A stretch of 64,000 nt of DNA from Siphonodentalium dalli (taxonomy: Eukaryota > Mollusca > Scaphopoda > Gadilida > Siphonodentaliidae), in assembly GCA_032622095.1 (NCBI GenBank), contig CP136061.1:199694244-199758243 (forward strand), written 5' to 3'. The position numbers and the translations under genes were made by a program. A model generated the notes under the pieces. It was given only the letters and a program-made list of their open reading frames with translations. It was not told the DNA's origin and did not search any database. Below, piece by piece: positions 42,999 through 54,097 of the stretch. The first letter of the stretch is position 1, and the number at the start of each line of letters is the position of its first letter.

Positions 42999-44883
42999 AT
43001 GGATGATAGTGGTTATTTCAGCAATAGATCGAGTATTCATATAAAATCTACTGAAGAGAAGTTGGATAGAAATAATAAAAAGGATTTACATGAGCTGAAA
43101 TTTAGTGAATTGAAATATTACCCAAAATATTCACATCTCAGATATGGATTCACAGACGAAGACGATTTTGAAGACTTCAAGCGAGATTTTCGAAGTTTCA
43201 ATATTTTAAGAAGGAAAATATCTCGAGACCGCCGAAATAACTGCTTATCTAGCAGAAATCGGACGTTTAAAGTATATGACGATAAAGTTTTGGCAAACAA
43301 TGACATGATGTCAGACTTTTTCTCTAGTGATGATGATTTTCAAGAGTTTGATAGAGTTTTTGAAACCCTGAAAGGTAATCGATTATCTCAAGGAATGGAC
43401 ATGTTACGAGGAAGAATGAATTCGGATTTGAGATCTAATTTGCCCGATGGGGATTTCAATAGTTTAAGAAGAAGCGGGACTGACCGAGTGGATAGTTTGA
43501 CATCAGGGGTGCGTGATCGAGAGTATAATAGTTTAGGGAGGCCAAATTTGGCACAAAATACAAGGACAACTGTGCTTCAAGATAGTTATGATATTGGTAC
43601 TGGAAAACCTCTCAACGATTGTAGTGAAGATACGTGTATGAGGCGCTCTCGTCCCAGAGAGAGAGAAGTCAAAGACGATCAAGCTGAGAGACTTTCATGG
43701 AGCACGGAGAGGCAGAAGTATTTAAATGAGAATGAAATGAACATTGACAGCTCTTTTCTTGAGTTTTTTGACAATGATGAAGATTTTCAGGCGTTTGATA
43801 AAGCCCTGGATAATTTTCGACGATCTCGGAATCTTGATCTCAATAGACATTCATCGAGTAGTGATATCTTCGAGGACTTTATGTCTTTCTGTGATAGGAA
43901 TAGTCAAGACAATTTAAATAAAGGGCAACTGTCCGACAGTCAGAGTTCCTTGTGGAATTCCGCTGAAGATTGGGACTACATATTCTCCAAATTGAAGCGA
44001 AATAGTCGGATTTATAAAGATCTCTCTCGTTCTGCCTCAGATTTGACAGACGTGTACGTTCCCCAGGATTCACTCAAGTATTATAGCAAGAGATACGATC
44101 GTGAGCTGCGGAATAGAAATTTATGTAGTGACTCTAATTTGTCTGATTCTAGTCAGAGTTTAACGGAAACGGTTTTTCGACAAATACCGATAGAGCATTA
44201 TTCTACTTTGAAGTCATCCGATGGTCATATTGCCGTATCACGAATTGGTGCTGAGGATATAAACAGTGATCTTAGTGATAGCGACAGTGATAAAACGTGT
44301 ACTTATTCAGATAATGAAACTGAGGAGGCTTTGGAGACGTTATGCATAGGCGATACACCCGAAGCCTCAGATAACGAAAGCGATGTAGACTTAGGGAACT
44401 GTGATAGTGATCATACAAGTGCTAAAAGCAGTGATCGTAAAAGTGTTGTGAAAACCTGTCATTATGGTTCTCAATATACCGATCATGATAGGGCGGAATT
44501 GAGTGAAGCAGAAATAAGCTGTGATCACAGAGAAAAAACTACCAATTATGTATCAAATATTAAGTCTTCCTCTAGTCCTATATCAAAGAATGATGAATCT
44601 AGTGTAGATGCTTCGGATAATAGTCTTTCAGCATCTTCTAACAATACAGATTTAGATCCTTTGTCCACTTCCACACTAAAAAATGATGAATCTTCCAAAA
44701 ATGTGAGCCGAATTCTGGAAGATGGTGATATATCTGTGTCTTCGAAGAGTGATTTGTCTTTGAATCGAGAGCATGTGATGCATGACAAGGCCGCATGTGG
44801 TGGATATAGTGAATCTTGTGACTCGGAATATGCTGCCACATCGGGAGTTTGGAGTATTGATACAGATTCAGGGCACCTCTCAG
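42999..44883 (+). CDS. Long acidic Ser/Asp-rich first exon, candidate RASSF1C-like isoform
   Basis: The ATG at 42999 has G at -3 and +4. The frame is open for 636 codons, but a consensus donor (CTCAG-GTAAAC, GT at 44884) ends the exon in phase 1 after residue 628. No known fold. Five short acidic-aromatic motifs recur: residues 51-67 (FTDEDDFEDF), 107-123 (FFSSDDDFQEF), 256-272 (FFDNDEDFQAF), 287-299 (SSDIFEDFMSF) and 319-333 (AEDWDYIF). The rest is low-complexity, with acidic Ser/Asp runs from 420 on, probably disordered. DSGYFS (3-8) and DSGHLS (623-628) both fit the DSGxxS degron read by beta-TrCP. The end (GVWSIDTDSGHLS) resembles the RASSF1C exon (TWSSTTSSGYCS), and the exon lies downstream of, on the same strand as, and in the same phase as the RASSF1A-like exon at 9259. 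I infer an alternative first exon; an independent gene remains possible. Confidence 0.8.
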
Positions 44884-45178
44884 GTAAACAATATGTCACT
44901 GACACATAATATGGAAATAAATCGTAAACTTGGCCTATGAGTACAGATGAAATTTAATAATATTTACCTAAATAATTATTGAGTCAAAATTTGCATTTCA
45001 CAAATGTCAGACTGTTTTCGGATCAGACATATGTAGTGCTTTATAAACTGGTATCAACCGTATATACATGTATTATTAAAGAAGCATCATTGAATCATAT
45101 TTTTTGAAACATGGTGTTCTGACTATACTAGTAAATTTAACACATTCTTTTCTAAAGAGATTCTCCTATTTAGTTATA
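44884..45178 (+). other. Start of the next intron
   Basis: Begins with the donor GTAAACAATATG; AT-rich, no exon. The TAA at 44907, which would end an unspliced frame 8 residues later, lies here. Confidence 0.4.
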
Positions 45179-45548
45179 AAAGTATACATCGGAATGGCCT
45201 ATTATTCATCTGGAAGGAAATATTAGCAGATGACAGACAAGCGAAAAGATAACACTAAAGTGCAGAAGAATTTATTTTCGTTGGTGAGAAAAATGTTCAG
45301 TTAATAAGCTGAACAAACTGACCGTTTGTTGAACTTAATATTATTTGAACATCTAAAGGATCTACTCGCCAATGAATATTTAGTTAAAGAAATGGTTAAT
45401 AATAGGTGTGTTGAGTACATGTAACATTTGCCACCAATGAATGTGAACCATTCTGCTCTTGTAGTATCTGTTTTTCTGTCTGTCGTCCCCTTTCATTAGC
45501 TGAACAACCCTCCAAATGGATAATAGACCATTCCAATGTATACTTGTA
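45179..45548. repeat. Family H MITE (H1)
   Basis: Left end AAGTATACATCGGAATGGCC with TATTATTCATCTGGA; right end TCCAAATGGATAATAGACC with ATTCCAATGTATACTT. Inverted, about 370 bases, no coding sequence. Relatives at 51728, 59590 and 8815. Confidence 0.65.
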
Positions 45549-45669
45549 TAACTGAATGGGAGAATCAATTTAGAAAAAAAGGTTACATGTAAATGTGATG
45601 ACAGACTGATTTTAGAGTCCTCCAAAACAAATGCTGAATCTATATAGAAGATTTTCATCAACTGTCAAG

Positions 45670-46642
45670 TAGTATACTAAAATGTACATTTAAATACCAT
45701 TTGCCAACAGACAAACAACATATTGTTGCCAAGTAAATTATTAGTGTACAGTACATGTACCTATAAATAAGAAAGTATATAGAATAAATGGATAAATAAC
45801 AAATTAGCCTGGGACCTTGCTTGTATCTTTAAACTAATTTACTTCCTCAGATCTTTGAGCCCCCAGACAGGTGCCCTACATATGCCAATGATCAGTACCT
45901 ATGTTGTAGCATCTCTTTGTCTGATATCTCCCTAATTATGCTCCTCTCTCAGATGTTACTATCCATACCAGATGGCCAGATGGGCCCTGTGTGATTTCTA
46001 ACCCACTGATCCACATTCTGTGCTGAATGAAAAAATACAAGGCGTTTCTGCTGATGGATTGCACTCTCCTGTATTGTCATTAAAGATGCTGACTGTCTCT
46101 TCTGGACAACACTTGAAATAACAACAACAGCCATGCCAAAATTTCTATGAAACTCTTTGTGAAGACATCTTTTTAAATTATTATTACCATAAATACATGA
46201 GAAACATCTGGTGTTACACATATTTCACTTTAATTCTATTTAAAAGATAGAATTTCAATCTAAAATGTTGCATTGTTCCAAAAATAGTATCATTTCCTGT
46301 CCCAGTTCAAATAAAAAAAATATTTTCTAGTCACAGTATACCGTACCTTCTAATAACTGGTCTCGGACTCTAAATAGTTATTGAAAACCCATGACCTAAA
46401 CCAATCTTTAAAGGGCCACATGTGGGCCTGGTTTGAGTGCCAAAATTCAGTGAGTACTGGTATCACACTGGTAAACTTTTGGAAAGCTTTTCAAAATAGA
46501 TTCCATATTGCAAGTTATTTGGCCCAGTACATGTACATGTAGATATTGACAGTTAATTTATGTATAACACATAGTTTTAATACACTGATCTGATTATAGG
46601 AACACATGCAGGAGGGTTGGGGGTAGAATGTACCTTTCTGTG
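45670..46642. other. No recognisable gene
   Basis: AT-rich. Short frames on minus (for example 45949-46221) have no domain or splice support. Confidence 0.35.
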
Positions 46643-46930
46643 CTAGCCTTGAATTAGTGCATGTGACATTTGTAGAACGAGGTCCCCAGAGGGTGCATTT
46701 AGTGATGCTACCCCACTGCATCACCAAATTAACCATCTGGGGACCTCAAGCTGTTTAGGCCTCATCATCTCGGAAGTATCCATAGTCTCCATTACATATT
46801 TTTTAGTTTGTTTTTCCATTCTGTTCAGTCTCTGTGCTAGCCCGCTGTGCTGGATATTGTCACTAAATTCACCCTATGGGGACCTCATTCTGCAAACGTC
46901 AGACTCACTATTTCTGTATTTCAAGGCTTG
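46643..46930. mobile_element. Family B composite, shortened (B3)
   Basis: Starts TAGCCTTGAATTAGTGCATG and ends CTGTATTTCAAGGCTTG. It holds the inner arms GAGGTCCCCAGAGGGTGCAT and CACCCTATGGGGACCTCATT. It ends only 34 bases before the piggyBac-like D2. Confidence 0.7.
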
Positions 46931-46963
46931 TTTCTTTGCTCCATGGATTGGCACGAAATACCT

Positions 46964-47364
46964 TTAACCCTTTACCCAACAAACCGGCCAAAACCGGCCA
47001 AATAAAGCTTCAACAGCCTAAAATATCTTCGGTCTGTCTCAATAGAACCATACAAATATGGATATCATTGGAACCGGCTCCTTGACCACATTGTGATAGT
47101 TACAGCTATGCCCTGTGCCAATGCATTCTCTTATATATGCGAGTCGACCATAGGTCGCCTCGCATATATAAGAGAATGCATTGGCCTAAAACAAATCTTT
47201 TTTTAACACTTTTTACCATTTTTTTCTTACATTCTTTAATAATTTTATAATTTTGAATGTGTTAAGCCAATGCATTCTCTTATATATGCGAGGCGACCTA
47301 TGGTCGACTCGCATATATAAGAGAATGCATTGGCACAGGGCCCTTCTGTTGGGTAAAGGGTTAA
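46964..47364. mobile_element. piggyBac-like MITE (D2)
   Basis: TTAA at both sides, ends CCCTTTACCCAACA and complement, two internal palindromes (about 47118-47186 and 47267-47335) with the same arms as D1. Only scattered base differences from D1 in 400 bases. The same short frame (TFNPLPNKPAKTGQIKLQQ) appears in both copies because the DNA is shared; it is not evidence of a gene. Confidence 0.85.
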
Positions 47365-47540
47365 TATCAACAGAAACAGCAACTTGAAAATGTTGTCCTG
47401 AGAGCAAAGTAAATCTATACTGATGTATAAATATAAGTTGATCTTCAAAAAATTCTTTGAAATGCTTTTTGATTGACAAATGTTTGACTGTCAAATTCAG
47501 AATTTTTTAATCCCGTATGAAAATAAGCATATCTTTTCTG

Positions 47541-48033
47541 GGAGTTGTGTGTAGATCATGCCATGAATCTCTACTCTGACAAACTCCCATAGAGATCATA
47601 TTTAACCAGTACAAAACCTTGGAACTTTTTGCAGTTTTGACCTTATAAAGTTAATAAAATAACACTGAGAATATAATTCTTAGTTGTTATCTGTTCCTTA
47701 ATAGTAATGTACTTCACTGTAGGTGAATGTCCCAGCTCAAAATTGCATTTTTTCTCTGACTTTTGTGAGCCGATATTGCAATAAACATCAAATTAATTAC
47801 CCAGTAGAAATTACAAATTCTCTTAAATCATGAAATTTTGAGTTGGGACCTTCATCTACAGTGAAGTACATTATTAAGGAACAGATAATAACTAAGAAAT
47901 TTATTCCCCGCATTATTTTTTCAACTTCATAAGGTTCCCTGTCAAAACTCCAAAAACAGTTTTGTACTGGTGGAATATGATCTCTACGTGCGTTAGTCAG
48001 AGTAGAGATTCGTGGCATGATCTAGGAGTTGTG
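47541..48033. mobile_element. Family F MITE (F2) with 9-bp direct repeats
   Basis: TAGATCATGCCATGAATCTC at 47552 and its inverse ending at 48024, with the long inner arms seen in F1. GGAGTTGTG occurs at 47541-47549 and 48025-48033; the left copy is separated from the arm by two extra bases (TG). Confidence 0.75.
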
Positions 48034-48715
48034 CTTCTTTGCCCTTGGTTGCTTCCAACCCATTGTTCGGCCTTCACTATTTCTTGGCAGGTGAGAATGC
48101 ATTTGTGATTGCCATGCCTTGTGGCATACTTCCAGTGAAGCACCTTGAATAAATTAATCAGACAGCAAGATACTAGTACCTGTATCTTCACCTGTATTGA
48201 TATGTATTACAAAGAAACACTATTTAACCAGGTAACATACATCTCTGGAAATTCTTTCCTAGTTTTCCTGGTTGGAACAGGTGTGTTTAGACACTGGCTC
48301 CCCACAATTTCATAACTTTTGAAGTCTATTTGAAGTAGATGTATGCAAAATGAGGGTTTTGAGTACAGAATAGTGATGTTTGCATATGATAGTTCATATA
48401 GAACTGTTGGGATTGGCAACCACCCCATTAACAGCAGAACAAGTCACTGTCTATGTAAATAAAATTACACTAAAAGGTTTACCTTGAGGGTTTTAAGTTT
48501 CTGTGAGTGAGGGACAAGTGCCAATTCTCACTGCAGTCATTCTATGGAGTGGCAAGGTGAAGTCTTAATGAGTGTTTATAATTTATGGTCAGTATATCCT
48601 ATGTTTTACATCAGGTAGAAACTGTTATGAAGTCACCTCAGGTGTCTGGTACTCATCTTACTTGGAATATTTAACAGTGCAGATATTTTACATGCTTCAC
48701 TGTATCATACATGTG
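48034..48715. other. No recognisable gene
   Basis: Nothing supported. The segment 48718-48850 that follows carries family F inner words in reverse (AATATTTATTGTGATATCGG, AAAATCATGCA), a decayed fragment. Confidence 0.3.
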
Positions 48716-48854
48716 AAGATCCCAGCTCCAGCATTTATAATACTATCATGGAATTTCTCCCGGGTTATCAATTCAATATTTATTGTGATATCGGCTTACA
48801 AAAATCATGCAATCTCCAGCTTGGGCCACCCTCACCTCTACTGTAAAATGGATT

Positions 48855-48925
48855 ATTAACCCTTCCATGACTGGAGCTTCCTGCTGTCCCAATGAATTCT
48901 CTTATACTAGTATATGCGAGTCTCC
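48855..48925. repeat. piggyBac-like MITE fragment (D4)
   Basis: TTAACCCTTCCATGACTGGA and AATGAATTCTCTTATACTAG match the left end of D3; no right end was found. Confidence 0.6.
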
Positions 48926-49311
48926 TATAGGGATAATTTTTGTTTATCCTCAGACAATACATGACCGCTATTATTTTGTGGGTGGGTTGGTGGGTGCCAA
49001 GAATTCTCCTGCAAATTCATACACAGTCTACTAGTCTAAAGCACAAATGCTTCTTATTACATCACGTCAAAAGCATGTCATTTCTCATGTAGTCACCTCT
49101 TGGTGCGCATATTGGTTTTGGCTGTCTTCCATGGGTTAGGTAATAAAACTTTGTGAGTATTAAGTGTTGATATACCTGTAGGGGTCTTTGTAATAGACTA
49201 TGGATTCATGTTCTTGCGTATGTCGTAACATGTCAAAACTTATATGTTCACTATAGAATAGCTATATACCCATATATAAAAACATGTTTGATATCAATCT
49301 GTGTAAACATG

Positions 49312-49521
49312 TACAGTAATGCCCTAAATAATTGACTCCTTAACCACAACTGAATTATGGGTAACTTTTCAGGATTTAGTCGGAAATATGGCTTGATGTC
49401 ATTCATCGGAGAGTGAGAGCTTTCCGATGAATGGCAACAAGCCATATTTCCGACTAAATCCTGAAAAGTTACCCATAATTCTGCTGTGGTTAAGGAGTCA
49501 ATTATTTAGGGCATTACTGTA
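49312..49521. mobile_element. Family A fold-back (A13), full length
   Basis: Both ends complete (TACAGTAATGCCCTAAATAA and GGGCATTACTGTA), arms of about 95 bases, hinge near 49413. A good reference copy. Confidence 0.9.
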
Positions 49522-49557
49522 CTACTGAGTCATACTGAGTCTATTTCCTGATATGTG

Positions 49558-49640
49558 CTGTGTGCAGGGTAGCATCACTAAAGTTCACCCTCTGTGAACC
49601 TCATTCTGCAAATGACCAGCACCATATTTTGAGGCCTGGA
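49558..49640. repeat. Family B right arm (B4)
   Basis: GGGTAGCATCACTAAAGTTC, ACCCTCTGTGAACCTCATTC and AAATGACCAGCACCATATTT match one arm with small changes. Confidence 0.6.
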
Positions 49641-49925
49641 ACTAGTTAGTTCCATATTTATCTCAATCTTGTTTGATGTACAGCCCTAAATATGCGTGTA
49701 TCAATTGATTCTAATCCAGCGGAATCGAAGATAGTGTCTCTAACTAATGATGAGCTTATGGAATGCCGATCGCATTGTACTTTTAACAAATCCGATAATT
49801 ATCTGAGTATTGTCAGTGTGGTCAATCAATACCAGCCTGGGTCACTATTAAGGTGATTGATTGTGTTGTGTGTGTGTTCCCAGACAACTCAATTAACATC
49901 AAATAATCAGAGTGTATTAAAACTG

Positions 49926-49932
49926 CTCTCCA

Positions 49933-49976
<44 letters not shown>

Positions 49977-49987
49977 TCTCTCTCTCT
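49926..49987. repeat. (CT)n microsatellite
   Basis: About 60 bases of CT dinucleotides with three interruptions by C. Likely polymorphic in length. Confidence 0.95.
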
Positions 49988-50039
49988 GACAGAGAAGAAA
50001 GGGAAAAGAATAAAGCGAGGTGTCAGACTTGAATTATGA

Positions 50040-50745
50040 CCTCCAACATTCCTACATAGAGCTCTTTCCATCAATGTATCACATTATTATAATCAATAAA
50101 TTTGAAAAATGATCAAGGAAATATGGGTTGATACAAAAATCGGACATGGCACTGAAAGGGGTAAATGATCACCAAACCACTGAATAAAGACTGGCTAAGA
50201 TCAAATGTGTGCAAAGGTCACAAATGGGTCAAAATGCAGGCCCCTCCGATGTTAAACAAGGCTCCGTTTTCAGCTATTTTCAAATATTTCCTTTTTATAT
50301 GCAAAATACTGGTATAAAAGGTTTTTTCAGGTCGTCTGAGGACTGACTCTCCTCAGTCCCCTGTTGATGGCAAATTGTTGAGTCAGCAGTGTTTTAACAC
50401 ATTAATGACCCTTGATAAAACACATCTGTGACCCCTAGTGTTCCTGGATAAACATTCCTTGTCCAACTGTTCCTCCCCCCACAGATGTGCATAATCACCA
50501 ATGATGACATTAGAAATGTGATGCCAAACTAAGGACATGTGGCTAAAACACCCAATAACATTTTTTGACCCCAGAAAACCTGTTACAGATGTTGAACGAA
50601 TATTTGTTTTTTCTACTAGTGGATTCCTGGACAGAGCTGGTTTCATTTCTGGGATTATTAAAGCTGGGGATGAATTGATACCAGAAGGATCCCACATGGT
50701 AGGACATCAGGCTGAAATGCTAATGTCCACTCAAGAAAGCTAGAT
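50040..50745. other. Unassigned; overlapping short frames on both strands
   Basis: Minus 50383-50697 (104 codons) and plus 50537-50743 (68 codons) overlap. Neither shows a domain, and neither has clear splice signals. 50330-50400 has a small inverted word (GAGGACTGACTCTCCTCAGTC). Confidence 0.25.
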
Positions 50746-51343
50746 TACATTAATGCCCTGAATAATCCACTCCTTAACCACAGCAGAATTATGGGTAACT
50801 TTTCAGGATTTAGTCGGAAATATGGCTTGTTGCCATCATCGGAAACCTTTCACATATTTCCGACTAAATTCTGAAAAGTTACCCAGGATATGGTCCCCAT
50901 ATCATCAAGATACAACATCAACAACATTTCTTCAAAATACACTTTAGTTATCATAATCGATTTATTGCAACAAAATAATGCTATTAATAAACCACTGTCA
51001 GCTATGGTATCAATTAAATTTCCCAAAATGTGTTATTTGTCAACATTTTGTTTAACGAAATTTGGCCATATTATCACTTGAGTATCATGAAATTTGGCTG
51101 TATTACCACTTGATTTTAGAGTTATCCATCTTCATCCACAATTTTGTATGAGACCGTCTGTTTGACGATGTTTTTCTGGGCCACAAATAATTGCACATCT
51201 CGAGAAATAACACACTTCAAAAATTGGTATCTGATCACTCTGACCTTTGATGGGTGGGTTCCTCAACTTGAATCAAATATTTTTTACCCCCCAAGCCAAA
51301 GAAATAGTAATTTGGGAGCGTTGATTCGGATAATGCATCTTTA
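50746..51343. mobile_element. Chimaera of family A (A14) and family C (C3)
   Basis: The A left arm and hinge (50752-50860) lead into a right arm that stops at AAAAGTTACCCAG (50885) and switches directly to GATATGGTCCCCATATCATC, the interior of family C. The C copy lacks its own left end but keeps its right one (GATTCGGATAATGCATCTTTA). Either the A element landed inside C with loss, or recombination joined them. Confidence 0.75.
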
Positions 51344-51656
51344 GTCAAACACAAGCCTTGAAATAGCGTGTCTGTCATTTGCAGAATGAGGTCCCCAGAG
51401 GGTGAATTTAGTGATGCTAGCCCACATAGCAAAACACATATGTGACACGCACCACATTACACTAGTACATAGCGGGCTAGCATCACCAAATTCACCCTCT
51501 GGGGACCTCATTCTGCTTACACCTCAGCAGAATGAGGTTCCCAGAGGGTGAATTTGGTGATGCTAGCCCGCTATGCGGGGTAGCATCACTAAATTCACCC
51601 TCTGTGGACCTCATTCTGCAAATGACAGACACACTATTTCAAGGCTTGATCAAACA
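51344..51656. mobile_element. Family B composite (B5) with short target repeats
   Basis: Ends CAAGCCTTGAAATAGCG (51352) and TATTTCAAGGCTTG (51648). Flanks GTCAAACA and ATCAAACA are an 8-base direct repeat with one mismatch. The inside has two inner fold-backs in tandem rather than a unique core, so four GAGGT(C/T)CC arms occur in 250 bases. Confidence 0.8.
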
Positions 51657-51727
51657 ACAAATCAAAGGATCAATATTGAACCCTTTCTTTACTAAATGGA
51701 TTTTCCAACTCAGTAATATACAGGCAA

Positions 51728-52150
51728 GTATACATTGGAACGGTCTATTGCCCATCTGGTGGGATGTTAAGGATATTATATGAGCAAATGATAGCCAGAT
51801 GAAATGATAATACAAGTGCCGACAAATTCATAATCATTGGTGGGAAATGTTTAGATAATAGTTCAACATTTATTGAACTTACTGTCTGAACATTTCCTAA
51901 GGGAACTACTCGTCAATGAGTATTTTAGTATTGAAAGGGTTATTGATATATGTGCCTATTTTACTAAATCAAACTGATATTTACCATTACACCCATTGAA
52001 AAATTCATAATTAAACTATAACTGTCAAAATATTCAACATCAGTTGTGCCATTTTGTAAAACACGATGTCTGAACTACTGGGAAATGTGAACAAGCAGTT
52101 TTTCATCCTTCCACCGATAAATGAACGAGAATGATTTCACCAACCAGAGT
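51728..52150. repeat. Family H copy (H2), right end unclear
   Basis: Starts AAGTATACATTGGAACGGTC and follows H1 through GGTGGGAAATGTTTAG and GGAACTACTCGTCAATGAGT; the inverse end is not clear. Confidence 0.55.
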
Positions 52151-53083
52151 CACTTTAATTTAGTTTATACAAAAGATCAGCCTAGGGTGTTAGCAATTTT
52201 TATACAAAATTTATTGAAATACATGTACCTAGCTGCATTGAGCATTTAGTTTGTTCGCCCTCGTTTTGCCCTCGATTTCTTCAGCTGTCCTTGCCTTTCT
52301 TGTAGGGATGTCATGGCAGAACCAGTGTAGGGCTTTTGGGGGGCACAACCTTCAGAATTTAGCCCATTTTCCATTCGACTGACTCCTACAGAAATGCATA
52401 ACTTTTTTTTCCTATCTCAGAAAGGCACTCTTCCCAATGTATTAAAGTTAGGCATTTGTGTAGGAGTCAGTTGAATGGAAATTGGGCTCTGGTCACTCAT
52501 GTCTCTTTGCACTGTCTCCTCCACCCTCATGCTCCATCTTCATATACTCATTACATCAAGATAATTACCGTATATTCTACATATACATGTATATGGTATA
52601 TAGACAGGTATAGATGGAAGATTGATAGGGTCCTATGAGGAACATATGAACAAATCATATTGTCTTATGTCATTGTTAGAGTTTGAATTGTTTCACTAAT
52701 TAAAAAAAGTAAATAAAATCAATCCAATTACGCTTTCCAATAATTTTTTTTTTGCAAAGTCTGTCCAGCAAATTTGAAGTTCATGCTTGGAATATATGAT
52801 AATAAACCTAGAGCTGCACTCTTAAATGTTTCAAGTATAATCTTGAGCAACTGTTTTTCTAATCACTAAGACACATTCCTGTGATCTTTATTGCCCATCT
52901 AGCATATGTTTAGAACCCCTGCTGCTAATTTCTTCAGGAAATATTATCCTGTGGCACCCTGTACTGTTGCTGTTAACTACAGGTTTGATTGCTATTACAG
53001 ACAAAACAGTAAACTATGTAGGTAGTAAGTTATGTTGTTCTTACATGTGAAAATTACCTTTGAATTATGTTGTAACCTGGGAC
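52151..53083. other. No recognisable gene
   Basis: AT-rich. AGGAGTCAGTTGAATGGAAA near 52463 is inverted around 52365 (CCATTCGACTGACTCCTAC), forming a stem with a 90-base loop. Nothing else is supported. Confidence 0.35.
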
Positions 53084-53984
53084 CAGGGTTGCCAAAGTAC
53101 CGATGGTACCACAACTTTCGGTACTGGTTCCGTACTGATGTTCAGTACCGCAAACCAGGTCGGTATCGGTATTCATTGAGTGGACTTTTATACTGCAAAT
53201 AACTTTGGTTTCGTGGGGTTCCATCATCAATTATTCGTTAAGTTCAAGCTTTAGTCAAACAACGAAAACAAAAATCGCAACGACATTTATGATTAATTGT
53301 TGCCTGCAGCGGTTTTCGGCAAGTCGCAAAGGGAGGATTTTTTTAAAAGATGGAATACAGAGTGGAACGAATGTAGACATGTATGTTTGACTACTGGGCC
53401 GGCTAACATTGTAGGCTTGTATGGATACACGGTACACCATATAATATTGTTTGTGTGGTAATTAATTAGAGAACTCACTAATCGGCCATATTACTAGCAT
53501 GTTGTAATTTCATAAATGATGTCACCCAATGAAATCAAAGTCGTTGTAATTTCATAAATGATGTCACCCAATGAAATCAGTCGTTTCCTGTAAGCCTAGT
53601 TGTAGTTGGCCAGTTTGAAAATTTGGAATAGATTTTGAGAGAAAATACTGCCGCCCACACAATGCATGCATTCTGTCAATTTCGTGACAAGTTGTCATAG
53701 TGCGGCATACTGTGCCTTTGATGTTTGAATGTACTGACGATATCACGTTAACCCATCGCAGTTGTGTTTGGCGTTATGTTGAGCTGCTTAATTAACCCTT
53801 TATATTTGTTAAGAGGTATATTAATAGAAATCAACAATCAGTACCGAGAACCATCAGTAATCGACATCAGAACCGGTACCGATTTAATTCCTGATTACTT
53901 CCGGTACCAGTATACTCTAAAGCATAAAAAGGTGCACCTGTTCGGGATGTGCCACTGCAGAATCCCCCCACTCTGACACCCCTG
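53084..53984. mobile_element. Possible hAT-like element
   Basis: Left end CAGGGTTGCCAAAGT, right end the inverse of CAGGGGTGTCAGAGT (12 of 15 positions match). Both ends are followed by many GGTACC/CGGTAC words (53098-53165 and 53840-53900), a build common in hAT elements. No matching 8-base target duplication was seen and no transposase is present. Confidence 0.45.
53501..53583. repeat. Tandem pair, 42-bp unit
   Basis: GTTGTAATTTCATAAATGAT followed by GTCACCCAATGAAATCA is present twice in a row, at 53501 and 53543, without a difference apart from the last few bases. Confidence 0.9.
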
Positions 53985-54097
53985 GAGAAGTAAGTCTCTT
54001 TTGGTTCAATTTATATTAGGGGGACATGGATTTTAATGCCATGGAGAACTGTTATACCACAGAGAGGTCATAAATGCTGACATTTCGTTATGCGGAT

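Noticed and set aside
43118-44905. Minus-strand frames inside the long exon
   Set aside because: They are short, lack domains, and mirror the biased plus-strand codons.
44884-44909. Last eight codons of the 636-codon frame
   Set aside because: They begin with a consensus splice donor, so this is probably intron read-through.
50383-50697. 104-codon minus frame with several His and Cys
   Set aside because: The overlapping plus frame is equally open, and no domain or splice signals are visible.
53084-53984. Confirmed hAT element
   Set aside because: The ends are suggestive but the 8-base target duplication is missing, so it is kept only as a possibility.
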